A stretch of DNA of 44,532 nt from an uncultured Oscillospiraceae bacterium (GTDB taxonomy: Bacteria > Bacillota > Clostridia > Oscillospirales > Oscillospiraceae): positions 1 through 44,532 of the forward strand of contig CALXDC010000018.1 in the NCBI GenBank assembly GCA_944386975.1, read 5' to 3'. The position numbers and the translations under genes were made by a program. The notes beneath the pieces are model-generated. The model did not search any database. It was not told the DNA's origin and worked only from the letters and a program-made list of their open reading frames with translations. Positions 14,160 to 21,592 of this stretch are shown one piece after another (position 1 is the first letter of the stretch; the number at the start of each line of letters is the position of its first letter).

Positions 14160-14208
14160 TTCGGCCCTCCAATTGGCGAAATTCTACCAGGCGTTCCAGC
14201 TCGGTCAT
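14065..14208 (-). CDS. Possible 47-residue protein antisense to the repressor 3' end
   Basis: ATG at 14208 follows a very strong ribosome site (TAAGGAGG, eight-base spacing) and encodes TELERLVEFRQLEGRINPQT and a helical tail. The last two thirds lie antisense to the repressor gene. The good ribosome site is the only strong support. Confidence 0.3.
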   Translation of the reverse strand: MTELERLVEFRQLEGRINPQTLRAYLIALLSTACTVTPPPGDQEKVF

Positions 14209-14258
14209 GGCAAAGGCCTCCTTAGATGGTCTTGCCCCTGGCCGCAATCCGACAAGAG

Positions 14259-14300
14259 TTGCACGAGATCGTGCAATTGGGAACCTGCGAAATATATAAT
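14259..14300 (+). promoter_or_regulatory. Promoter region of the Ltp-like gene with palindrome
   Basis: An 18-bp inverted repeat (TTGCACGA, two bases, TCGTGCAA; 14259-14276) lies just upstream of a TATAAT box (14295-14300). No good -35 box is seen, so the palindrome could be an operator or an activator site. Confidence 0.55.
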
Positions 14301-14376
14301 ACTACATGTGTGATTGCCCGTCGGTGTGCGGATAAATAAAAATGTGTCCAAATCGGGCACAAGGAGGAAGAGAAAG

Positions 14377-15102
14377 ATGAAATGCAGCAAATGTGGACAA
14401 GAATACCAGGGTAATTTTTGCCCGAAATGTGGTGCCCCTGCTCCCGGTAATGCCGCCCCAGCGCCCCACAAGAAAAAGAAGTTCCGCTGGTGGTATGTGT
14501 TGATTGCTCTGGTGCTCATCGGGGTCATCGGTTCCGCAATGGGAGGAAATGAAGAGGACCCCTCCACAGAGGACAATCAGATTCAGGGAGAAATTTCCCA
14601 ACCGGAGGAAACACCCGATCCGGTGGAAGATTCTGAGCCCACGGAGAGCGAGCCGGAAGTGTCAGAAGGCTGGACTGTGGAGCAGCAGAACGCCATGGCA
14701 ACTGCTAAAGATTATCTGGACTATTCTGGCTTTTCTTATAATAGGCTTATCAGTCAGCTGGAGTATGAAGGATATTCCACTGAACTGGCCACTTGGGCGG
14801 CGGATAATTGCAATGCCGATTGGGATGCCGAAGCATTGGAGAGTGCCAAGGATTACCTCGACTATTCTGCCTTTTCTTATAATGGACTTATCAATCAGCT
14901 GGAATATGAAGAGTTCACAACAGAGCAGGCCACCTACGCTGCCGATAACTGCGGAGCGGACTGGAATGCCGAGGCAGCCGAGTGCGCTAAGAGTTATCTG
15001 GACTTCTCCTCGTTCTCCAGAGATGGGCTGATCGACCAGTTAGAGTACGAAGGCTTTACTTATGAACAGGCCGTTTATGGCGTAGAGCAGAATGGGATGT
15101 AA
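14377..15102 (+). CDS. Ltp-like protein, putative superinfection exclusion
   Basis: The 241-residue protein has a zinc ribbon (CSKCG at 3-7, CPKCG at 15-19), a transmembrane helix (about 38-55), an acidic linker (56-98) and three Ltp-type repeats of about 48 residues (about 105-152, 153-200, 201-241; each with AKxYLDxSxFSxxGLIxQLEYEGF). In Streptococcus thermophilus phage TP-J34 the Ltp lipoprotein blocks DNA injection by related phages and lies between repressor and integrase, as here. Instead of a lipobox this version uses a transmembrane anchor. The start is ATG at 14377 with AGGAGG upstream. Confidence 0.82.
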   Translation: MKCSKCGQEYQGNFCPKCGAPAPGNAAPAPHKKKKFRWWYVLIALVLIGVIGSAMGGNEEDPSTEDNQIQGEISQPEETPDPVEDSEPTESEPEVSEGWTVEQQNAMATAKDYLDYSGFSYNRLISQLEYEGYSTELATWAADNCNADWDAEALESAKDYLDYSAFSYNGLINQLEYEEFTTEQATYAADNCGADWNAEAAECAKSYLDFSSFSRDGLIDQLEYEGFTYEQAVYGVEQNGM

Positions 15103-15148
15103 ACCCAAACATTCCGTAAGATCTAAGAAAGAGTATCTCTGGCCCTCC

Positions 15149-15176
15149 CCAAATCCGCAAGCGCTTGCGGATTTGG
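15149..15176. repeat. Perfect 28-bp palindrome
   Basis: The arms are CCAAATCCGCAAGC and its exact complement. A near-identical copy lies inside the DUF3102 gene (8150-8176). There is no T run, so it is not a terminator. Confidence 0.8.
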
Positions 15177-15178
15177 CC

Positions 15179-15195
15179 GTGTCCGAGTCGGACAC
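15179..15195. repeat. Second short palindrome, GTGTCCGA-G-TCGGACAC
   Basis: A perfect 8-bp inverted repeat around one base, two bases from the 28-bp palindrome. It could be a separate protein-binding site. Confidence 0.6.
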
Positions 15196-15211
15196 CTGAA
15201 TAGACAAAAGC

Positions 15212-15240
15212 CACCGCCCCAGCGCGGGGCGGTGCTTTTT
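15212..15240 (+). terminator. Intrinsic terminator after the Ltp-like gene
   Basis: CACCGCCCC and GGGGCGGTG form a nine-base-pair stem with a five-base loop, followed by CTTTTT. Confidence 0.85.
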
Positions 15241-15297
15241 ATGCTTGCAATTATCGAACAGCCGTTTTAATATAACCTAAAGAGGGGAGGGGACGTC

Positions 15298-16440
15298 ATG
15301 GAATGCCGGAAGTGCAGCCGGGATCTGCCGGCGGACGCCGTCTACTGCTGCTACTGCGGCCGCAGGCTGTCGGGAGGCCCCCGCAAGGCCGCCAAGCGGC
15401 CCAACGGAGCCGGCAGCGTGTATAAGCTCTCAGGCCGCAGAGCGCGTCCCTGGGCGGCCTCCAGGAAAGGGGTATGGCTGGGCACCTACGAGACCAAGGC
15501 GGCCGCTCTGGAGGCCCTGGAGCGCTCCGCACGCCGTCCCATCAGCGACGCCATCAACTTAACAATGGAGCAAATCTGGGAGCGCTGGAAGGCGGAGAAA
15601 TTCCCCGGTCTGGCGGAGAAGTCGCAGGAGGTATACCTCACCACCTGGCCCATCTTCTCCGGCCTGGCGGGGGAGAAGATGCGGACGCTGCGGACAGAGG
15701 ACGTCCAGCGCCTGGTGGACGAGCAGGTCCAGAAGGGCCGCAGCCGCTCCCAGTGCGAGAAGATCCGGAACCTCTACAGTCAGCTTTGTAAGTGGGCCAT
15801 GAGAGAGGATATCATCGACCGCAACTACGCCGAGTTCCTCCGGCTCCCCCGGGGGAAGAAGCCCCAGCGGGATACCTTTACTGCCAAGGAGCTGGCACTC
15901 CTCCAGCAGGACGCCGAGACCTGCGACACCTCGAAGCTGATCCTCATGCTGATTTTTACCGGATTCCGCCTCAATGAGCTGCTGCTTCTGCCCATGAGCG
16001 GCGTAAATCTGGAGGCTGACACCCTGACCGGCGGGGAAAAGACGGAGGCAGGCCGGGATCGCGTGGTCCCGATCCACCCGGCCATCCGGCCCTATGTAGC
16101 ATATTTCGCGGGGAAGGCAAAGGGAGATCTGCTGATCAGCGGCTACGAGGGGAACCGGGATCAGAAGAATTTCCGGAGCCGGGACTACTATCCCACGCTG
16201 CGGCGCCTGGGGATCAGCACGGCGGAGCGGCCCATGAAGCCCCACAGCTGCCGGTATACCTTTGCCACCATGGCCGTCAGCGCGGATCTGCAGCCGGAGG
16301 CACTGCAGAAGATCATGGGCCATGCTCAATACTCGACAACGGCAAATATCTACGATCAGGGAGATCTCCAGCGGATCCAACAAGAGATGGGAAAGCTGCC
16401 CGGGATTGATAGAAAATTGTTAGAAACTGATGCAGAATGA
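15298..16440 (+). CDS. Tyrosine integrase of element A, with N-terminal zinc ribbon
   Basis: The 380-residue recombinase has a short zinc ribbon (CRKC at 3-6, CCYCG at 17-21), a core-binding domain (about 85-180) and a catalytic domain with Arg224, His316, Arg319, His342 and nucleophile Tyr352. The HxxRH box reads HSCRY, with tyrosine in place of the usual histidine. It ends 78 bases before the 46-bp tRNA-Val core, so it is the enzyme that integrates element A there. ATG at 15298 has GGGGAGG upstream. Confidence 0.93.
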   Translation: MECRKCSRDLPADAVYCCYCGRRLSGGPRKAAKRPNGAGSVYKLSGRRARPWAASRKGVWLGTYETKAAALEALERSARRPISDAINLTMEQIWERWKAEKFPGLAEKSQEVYLTTWPIFSGLAGEKMRTLRTEDVQRLVDEQVQKGRSRSQCEKIRNLYSQLCKWAMREDIIDRNYAEFLRLPRGKKPQRDTFTAKELALLQQDAETCDTSKLILMLIFTGFRLNELLLLPMSGVNLEADTLTGGEKTEAGRDRVVPIHPAIRPYVAYFAGKAKGDLLISGYEGNRDQKNFRSRDYYPTLRRLGISTAERPMKPHSCRYTFATMAVSADLQPEALQKIMGHAQYSTTANIYDQGDLQRIQQEMGKLPGIDRKLLETDAE

Positions 16441-16518
16441 AGGTATCTGAGCAGGTGGTTTCTATCACAAAGGCCTTGCAAAATCAGCGTCAGCCACTGC
16501 CAGATATGGCGAGAAATA

Positions 16519-16564
16519 TTTGACGTGCAGGGGGTCAGCGGTTCAAGTCCGTTAGCGTCCACCA
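16519..16564 (+). repeat. Attachment site: right end of element A and left end of element B
   Basis: This 46-bp segment is identical to 29149-29194. It reads as the 3' part of a tRNA: anticodon loop TTGACGT (anticodon GAC, valine), T-arm AGCGG-TTCAAGT-CCGTT, acceptor strand AGCGTCC, discriminator A and CCA. The 5' half of a tRNA is missing here, so it is an att core and not a tRNA gene. Confidence 0.93.
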
Positions 16565-16571
16565 GGAAAAT

Positions 16572-16607
16572 CCCTTAGAGCCCAGGGCTCTGAGGGATTT
16601 CTTTTTT
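16572..16607 (+). terminator. Terminator beyond the shared attachment site
   Basis: CCCTTAGAGC pairs with GCTCTGAGGG around a five-base loop, followed by a T-rich tract. It would end transcripts from the element A integrase, and would serve the tRNA if element A excised. Confidence 0.8.
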
Positions 16608-16634
16608 CCTTTGGGACCCAGTCCATTTTTACAT

Positions 16635-16652
16635 TACGACAAAAATACGACA
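16635..16652. repeat. Integrase arm-type repeat pair, left end of element B
   Basis: TACGACA-AAAA-TACGACA. The same pair with a three-base spacer occurs at 29038-29054 near the right end, in the same orientation. Confidence 0.72.
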
Positions 16653-16695
16653 CTTTTGCAAAAAACAGCCCTTTGAGGCCGGCGAACACAAAAAA

Positions 16696-16721
16696 GAAAC
16701 CGCCTGTCACAGGGCGGTTTC
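16696..16721 (-). terminator. Integrase terminator overlapping its stop codon
   Basis: GAAACCGCC and GGCGGTTTC pair around an eight-base loop that contains the integrase stop codon (16707-16709). The minus-strand side continues into TTTTTT. Confidence 0.8.
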
Positions 16722-17870
16722 TTCCTTGTTTCCTGCGTTGCGTCCCACAGCCAGCAGAGCGCTCCGCAGGGTTTCAGTGTCCGTGTGATCGTAGATTTTG
16801 GTCAGCATCTTCAGATCACTATGGCCCAGGAGCCGCGCCGCCATATAGGGATCCATCCCCTGAGCGATCCAGAGAGTAGCCCGGGTATGGCGAAGTTCGT
16901 GGGGAGACAACAGGGGAATCTCCGGGTGAACGGCACGGAGATCCCGCATGAAGCGGCGATACACCCGGTTTTCCCAGTTGTTGGGCTGATAGGGCTTCCC
17001 CTCAGGGCTGTGAATGATCTCTTCGGTGAGAATGGTCTTCTTACCTATTGTGACGGTTCTGGGTGTCTGCTGCAGCCGCTGCCACAGGGCGTCGTCTGTG
17101 ATGGGAATGGTACGGCGCCGGAACTTATTTTTCAACCCCGTTTTTTCCATCACATGCTTGTCCTCATCTGCAGAGTGGTATACCACCAGCCCCTGCCGGA
17201 TATAAATGCACCGCTTTTCCAGATCCAGATCTGTCCAGCGCAGTCCCAGCAGTTCACTTCTGGATACGCCGGTCTCCATCATCAGCATGATGGACAGCCC
17301 ATTCTCCCACTCCCTGGCAAACTGGTAAGCCGCATCATACTGCTCCTGGGTAAAGGCATGTTTTTCTACCCGGGTTTCATACCGGGGCAATTTGATGCTT
17401 TTTGTCACAGGCGATTTACTGCACAATTGATTGTCTACGGCGGTGGAGAAGATCAGGTTTAGAACTGTCATGTCCTTCTTTAACGTCTCCGGGGCATATT
17501 TTTTGGCAGCCTCATTGATGTATTTCTGAATGTGGATAGGACGGATTTCGCTGAGAATCTGGTCTCCAAAATAGGGATTCAGATGATACTTGACCGGAGC
17601 CAAATAGGTCCCGTTGTAGGTGTTTGCCTTGACATAGGGCTTTTTATACAGTTCCAGACAGGAGAGCGCCCACGTGGAAAATTTCACCGGCTTGATGCAG
17701 CCACTGCCGTTGACACAGATCTCCATCTCGTACTGTAGGCGGAAATTTTCTGCTTTTTTCCTGGCGTCGGCCAGACTTTTGGTGCTATAAAAAGAACGGC
17801 GGATCGGACGGCCATCCAGACCCTTTCCCAGGTTTAACTTATACTCATACCGCTTTTTGGGCTTGGTCAA
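16707..17870 (-). CDS. Tyrosine integrase of element B
   Basis: The 387-residue protein has an AP2-like arm-binding N-terminus (about 5-50), a core-binding domain (about 75-165) and a catalytic domain with Arg204, His324, Arg327 (HELRH), His350 and nucleophile Tyr360 (KIYDH). It is of the ICE/Tn916 type and not closely similar to the element A integrase, although both use the same tRNA site. The paired TACGACA repeats just downstream of its stop, and near the other end, are probable targets of its N-terminal domain. Confidence 0.94.
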   Translation of the reverse strand: MTKPKKRYEYKLNLGKGLDGRPIRRSFYSTKSLADARKKAENFRLQYEMEICVNGSGCIKPVKFSTWALSCLELYKKPYVKANTYNGTYLAPVKYHLNPYFGDQILSEIRPIHIQKYINEAAKKYAPETLKKDMTVLNLIFSTAVDNQLCSKSPVTKSIKLPRYETRVEKHAFTQEQYDAAYQFAREWENGLSIMLMMETGVSRSELLGLRWTDLDLEKRCIYIRQGLVVYHSADEDKHVMEKTGLKNKFRRRTIPITDDALWQRLQQTPRTVTIGKKTILTEEIIHSPEGKPYQPNNWENRVYRRFMRDLRAVHPEIPLLSPHELRHTRATLWIAQGMDPYMAARLLGHSDLKMLTKIYDHTDTETLRSALLAVGRNAGNKEETAL

Positions 17871-17937
17871 TTGAAATACAACCCCTTTCTGATAGGGGGA
17901 GAGGGCATTCAGCCCTCCCCCTGTAATTTTGTATAGG

Positions 17938-18195
17938 TTATGCAGGCAACACCCGGCTGCAGGTCAGCCAGTAGACAAAAGTGACCGTAGGCAGTTTATA
18001 GGCCGTGCGATCCCCAAGACGCCAGCAGAATCCAAAGGGACATTTGCCCTGTTCAATACTGGCCCGAAGGGCATCCGGCTTGACGTGGAGAAATTCAGCA
18101 GCAGCCAGAACCGGGATATAGATCGGATACTTTTCCACCAGAAGGCTCACGGAGTCCATTTGCTCCTTGAGCAGAGACAATGCTTTCTCAGACAT
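17938..18195 (-). CDS. Small excisionase/winged-helix-like protein
   Basis: The 85-residue protein contains IPVLAAAEFLHVKPDALRAS, a helix-turn-helix-like segment, followed by IEQGKCPFGFCWRLGDRTAYK, a pattern shared with the element A gene at 12107-12334. It sits between helicase and integrase, where directionality factors often lie. ATG at 18195 follows AAGGGGG and overlaps the end of the helicase gene by eight bases. A second, more typical excisionase is at 28805-28993. Confidence 0.7.
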   Translation of the reverse strand: MSEKALSLLKEQMDSVSLLVEKYPIYIPVLAAAEFLHVKPDALRASIEQGKCPFGFCWRLGDRTAYKLPTVTFVYWLTCSRVLPA

Positions 18196-19864
18196 TGCAG
18201 TTTTCCCCCTTATGAAAGATTGTAAAGGTGCCATTGCTGGCAAGAACCTGGAAAGGAAGTCCCAGGGTATTGAGACGGGAATTGATTGCCTGGTGTCCTA
18301 ACGTGCGTGTGCTGTCGTGGGGAAAGGACTGTACTGCGTTGGCAAGAGGTGTAAACTCCTTGGAGAACGCTGCGAAAGAGGTGCGGTCCATGGAAGATCC
18401 GGCGGAGACTGCCAGAAATGCCATCAAATCTGCTTTGGCCTGTGCTTTGCGATCATAGTCCAGCCAGCGCTGGGGAGCGTAGCCATCCGGCTGCTCCAGC
18501 CACTGGTGGGCCAGACGAGGCAGCGCCGAGTCATCACCCAGCCTCTTTTCACTGTCCAAAAGGCCCTGCAGTGTCGCCTCCTGCCAGTGCAGATAGAGGG
18601 AGGCAGTCCGCTTGGGAGTAAGACGCCCGTTGCCGGTATAGTTGAACAGATGCATGTACCGGCGCTCATTGCTCTCGTCGTTCCAGCCACGGTAGATCAG
18701 AGCGTCACAGCGATCCGTTTTTGCTGCCTGTTCCCCTTCCTGCAGAAGGTGAAGGCCGCAGCGGACGTCGCTCAGCCGTCTGCAGATTGTCCCCTGGTCC
18801 GGTACCCAGAGATAGACATGAATGTTTTCTCCGGGCATCAAGCGCTTGCGTCCCAGCATCTGGAGAAACTCGGTGCGATCCGTGGTCTCCACAACAATGT
18901 GGCGCAGTGCTGGATCCTTGATGTTGACGCCGCAGTCCAGAACAGAGGTGCAGACCAGTGCCTGCTGGGTAAACCGCTCTTTTTTGCAAAGTTCATTCCA
19001 AGGGAGCGATCCTTTTGAAAAACGGTCCAAATAGACTGCCTGGATCCTCTGATGTTTCAGCGCTGCCATGTAGGATTTTTTCATCCCGCCGCTTTCACTC
19101 TCTCTGCTGGAAGTGAAGATCAGAAACTTATCTTTGGGACAGGATTTTACCAGGTCAGCAATCTCTTCCGCTTTGCGGTAGTAGTGCAGATCAACAGTGG
19201 AGAAGTGGTGGGGGAAACGGTAGAGCACCAGTTTTCCATATCCCGCACAGAAATACCGGCAGTTCTTGCAATCCCTCAGGTTCTCCTCCTCCGCCTGACA
19301 GAGAAGGGGCAGAATTGTGCCCGGCGTGGCGGAGAGGTACAGGCGGTGGGCGTGGCGAAAGAGGACGGGCAGTTTCCAGAATAACGAATCCAGGTGGGGG
19401 TTGAAGGCGGCATCAGAGTAAAAGTAGTGGACCTCGTCACCTACAACCCAGGCAAAGTCCTTCAGATTCATCTCCTTATAGCGGGCAGCAAAGCGCTGGT
19501 AGGTCATAACCGTGACACCCACATCCTCCAGGGCCTCATCGGCATAGGCCAGTGCCTGGAGGTCCTCCACTTTGGCCCATTTTGACTGCAGTGCTTTTGC
19601 CAGACTGGCCTTCTGCTGGACAGCGATGGCCGTCCGGTGGACCAACAAAAGCACCTTCCCCCGGCGACGCTGCTGATACCTGACGATCCTTCTGACAAAC
19701 TCCGTCTTTCCCTGGCCGGTAGGGGCCTCAATGAGTATTGGCCGGTTGGTACACCAACTGCCGATCATTCCGCCCAATGCCTCTCCAACCCAGGTGTCCG
19801 GCATCTGCACAATGTGGCATTCCTCCGGGATCTCCTCCCGGGTATAGGGAAGGATGACCCGCAC
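18188..19864 (-). CDS. DEAD/DEAH-type SF2 helicase
   Basis: The 558-residue protein has SF2 motifs: Walker A APTGQGKTEF (about 47-56), motif Ia around LLLVHRTAIAVQQK, motif II GDEVH (about 142-146), motif III LSATPG (about 177-182) and a second RecA domain with TSVLDCGVNIKD and QMLGRKRLMPG (about 310-345). It probably acts on element DNA or RNA, possibly in mobilisation or replication. GTG at 19864 has no ribosome site. AAGGAGG lies nine bases before an in-frame ATT at 19900, which would add 12 residues and may be the true start. Confidence 0.85.
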   Translation of the reverse strand: MRVILPYTREEIPEECHIVQMPDTWVGEALGGMIGSWCTNRPILIEAPTGQGKTEFVRRIVRYQQRRRGKVLLLVHRTAIAVQQKASLAKALQSKWAKVEDLQALAYADEALEDVGVTVMTYQRFAARYKEMNLKDFAWVVGDEVHYFYSDAAFNPHLDSLFWKLPVLFRHAHRLYLSATPGTILPLLCQAEEENLRDCKNCRYFCAGYGKLVLYRFPHHFSTVDLHYYRKAEEIADLVKSCPKDKFLIFTSSRESESGGMKKSYMAALKHQRIQAVYLDRFSKGSLPWNELCKKERFTQQALVCTSVLDCGVNIKDPALRHIVVETTDRTEFLQMLGRKRLMPGENIHVYLWVPDQGTICRRLSDVRCGLHLLQEGEQAAKTDRCDALIYRGWNDESNERRYMHLFNYTGNGRLTPKRTASLYLHWQEATLQGLLDSEKRLGDDSALPRLAHQWLEQPDGYAPQRWLDYDRKAQAKADLMAFLAVSAGSSMDRTSFAAFSKEFTPLANAVQSFPHDSTRTLGHQAINSRLNTLGLPFQVLASNGTFTIFHKGENCNV

Positions 19865-19990
19865 TTTAAGGGGGTTTTCAGGCGGGTTGAATGAAAAAAT
19901 CGAAATCAGCCTCCTTATGTCAAATTTCCTGCGCAGGGGAGGCCTTATGTGACCTCCATGTGACTATTTTAATAAAAAAGGCAAAAAAAG

Positions 19991-20031
19991 GCACCAGACA
20001 ACGGCAGTCAGAAAATGCCGTTATCTGGTGC
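19991..20031. terminator. Long bidirectional terminator between the 436-residue gene and the helicase
   Basis: GCACCAGA-C-AACGGCA pairs with TGCCGTT-A-TCTGGTGC with one mismatch. T-rich tracts follow on both strands. It would end transcription of the minus-strand gene at 20065. Confidence 0.8.
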
Positions 20032-20064
20032 TTCTTTTTGGTGGAACACCGGTTTTTGGGCCGG

Positions 20065-21375
20065 TTATCTGGAATCTGGTGCAAGAGGCGTTCTTTTTGG
20101 CAGGGCGGACTGTATGTCATTATAGACGTTTTGAAACAAATTATGACATAAATTAGGATTTTTTGACGATTTTTCCTGTGATAAAATTGAGAAAATTTTG
20201 CTGGGATCTGCGTTGGCATCAAAAACATTGTGCAGCATCTCGGCGACATGGGGATGCCGCAGGTTACAAAAGGCGATGGGACCATAGGGCTTTTCAGAAA
20301 TGTAGGAGACAATATCAACAGGGGCCTTGATCCGCTCCAGGAGGCAATGCAGCCGTCCTTGGCAGGCTTGCAAATCTTCGCTGGACACATTACAGAGATC
20401 CTCCGTGTGTGGATCCCAAACATGAGCGTTCAATATACGTTCTACTACATTTTTTGTGATATCAAATTTCAGACGCTTGAACGCTTCTGGATTTTTATGG
20501 TATGCATCAGCATAGAGCACATATTTCTCGTGAAACTGCACATTTTCAAGAACCAACTTGACCTCATGAATGCACTGGCGCACAAGGGTGATGCGGGAGA
20601 GGATAAAGGGTATGGAAAAAATCCTTTGATAGAATTGTCGCAAAACATCTCTGCAGATCTCCCGGTCCTCCTTGGAAATTTCCAGCAGTGCCGCACAGGT
20701 TTCTACTGCAAAAGAACACCTGGTCTGCAGTTCGTAATAGATGTAATCCTCCAACTGAAAAGGCGGAAGATCCACCGGATAGTCCTCTTCCTGATACCGC
20801 AGACGGTTTTTGAAGAATTCCGTTGAGAAAAAAGTACCCATGTAAAGCAGACTTGCGTGCTGGTTTTTGTACTGGTATAGTCGTTTGGCAAGCAGATCTG
20901 CCTTTGCAGAAAATGCAAATGGATGGTAGCCATATGACCGCTGCATACTTCCCGCCTTGTGTGTAATGGCGATTGTGGGGACGATCAGTTCTTTCCGCTC
21001 AGAAACGGGCAACTTCAATTGGGCGTCCAATTTTTCTGCCATGGCCTCGTCCAGATACTGAAGAGGACCGGTTTCCTGTAGTTGCCCCGTTACCCAGAAG
21101 TAGTGAAAGAGGACTGTATCAACAGTTTTCTCCAGAAAATCAGCATCTGCGGGAAATAATTTTGTTTGGCCGGAGACGGCGTACTCCACCACATCGGCGA
21201 GGTCCATCTGCATATGGGGAACAAAAACATCGTTTGAAACCGGGCGGCTGGACGTCAGACGCTCATTTGCACAGTTTTCAAGCAGTTCCGGGGCGGGAGC
21301 AGTCTGGAGCCGACACAACTGGCAAGGGGATATCAATTTCACAGATACATTCAAAGGGTTCTCTTTCGCACCCAT
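20065..21375 (-). CDS. Unrecognised 436-residue element protein
   Basis: No known catalytic motif is found. ATG at 21375 follows AAGGGAGG. The N-terminus has one CQLC pair (about 19-22). The rest is mainly helical with many aromatic residues (FHYFWVTGQL, LYQYKNQHASLLYMG, QFYQRIFSIPFIL). A cysteine near CNLRHP in the C-terminal third may be structural. It is the first gene of the left minus-strand group, divergent from the relaxase, and is large for an accessory gene. Replication, regulation or defence are all possible. Confidence 0.7.
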   Translation of the reverse strand: MGAKENPLNVSVKLISPCQLCRLQTAPAPELLENCANERLTSSRPVSNDVFVPHMQMDLADVVEYAVSGQTKLFPADADFLEKTVDTVLFHYFWVTGQLQETGPLQYLDEAMAEKLDAQLKLPVSERKELIVPTIAITHKAGSMQRSYGYHPFAFSAKADLLAKRLYQYKNQHASLLYMGTFFSTEFFKNRLRYQEEDYPVDLPPFQLEDYIYYELQTRCSFAVETCAALLEISKEDREICRDVLRQFYQRIFSIPFILSRITLVRQCIHEVKLVLENVQFHEKYVLYADAYHKNPEAFKRLKFDITKNVVERILNAHVWDPHTEDLCNVSSEDLQACQGRLHCLLERIKAPVDIVSYISEKPYGPIAFCNLRHPHVAEMLHNVFDANADPSKIFSILSQEKSSKNPNLCHNLFQNVYNDIQSALPKRTPLAPDSR

Positions 21376-21592
21376 AGGCGTCCTCCCTTTTGTAAAGTTT
21401 TCCTTATTATACCGCATAAAACTTTACCAAGCAACGAACAATATGATAAGGGGCCCCGGGGAAGTTTCTTCCCCTTGTGAACCGTAAGAATCCATACAAT
21501 ATTACAGAATTGATACCTTAATCATACCTATATAACAAAAGAGATTACCGATAAGATCTCTATAGAGATATATACCCGCAGGAGGAACTACC
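21376..21592. promoter_or_regulatory. Divergent intergenic region upstream of the relaxase, possible oriT
   Basis: It contains a hairpin GGGGAAG-TTT-CTTCCCC (21458-21474) preceded by a GGGGCCCC palindrome, an AT-rich stretch with TATATAAC, and a perfect 14-bp palindrome ATCTCTATAGAGAT (21556-21569) just before the relaxase ribosome site. Relaxase genes often lie next to their oriT and repress themselves, so both a transfer origin and an operator are plausible. Neither is proven. Confidence 0.4.

Larger units (their letters stand above)
1..16564. mobile_element. Element A: prophage or phage-plasmid-like integrated element, right portion
   Basis: Everything from the left edge to the tRNA-Val 3'-end copy at 16519-16564 fits one temperate element. 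It has a tyrosine integrase next to the attachment site, a divergent pair of XRE regulators with operators, an Ltp-like exclusion protein, and a long early operon with initiator, DnaB, ParA, PcfK/PcfJ and small proteins. No terminase, capsid or tail gene is visible because the window starts inside the element. Phage, phage-plasmid and ICE therefore cannot be fully separated; the integrase/repressor/replication order favours phage. The other att copy and the intact tRNA must lie left of the window. Confidence 0.75.

Noticed and set aside
16356-16562. Minus-strand frame across the left attachment site
   Set aside because: It is built from the integrase 3' end and the tRNA fragment, a frequent false gene at such junctions.
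16519-16564. A tRNA-Val gene
   Set aside because: Only the part from the anticodon loop to CCA is present. The upstream sequence cannot form D-arm or acceptor partner strands, and the same is true at 29149-29194.
18838-18853. A third copy of the 28-bp palindrome in element B
   Set aside because: Only the central 12-base CAAGCGCTTGCG core is present inside the helicase gene, the flanks do not match, and such a core can arise by chance.
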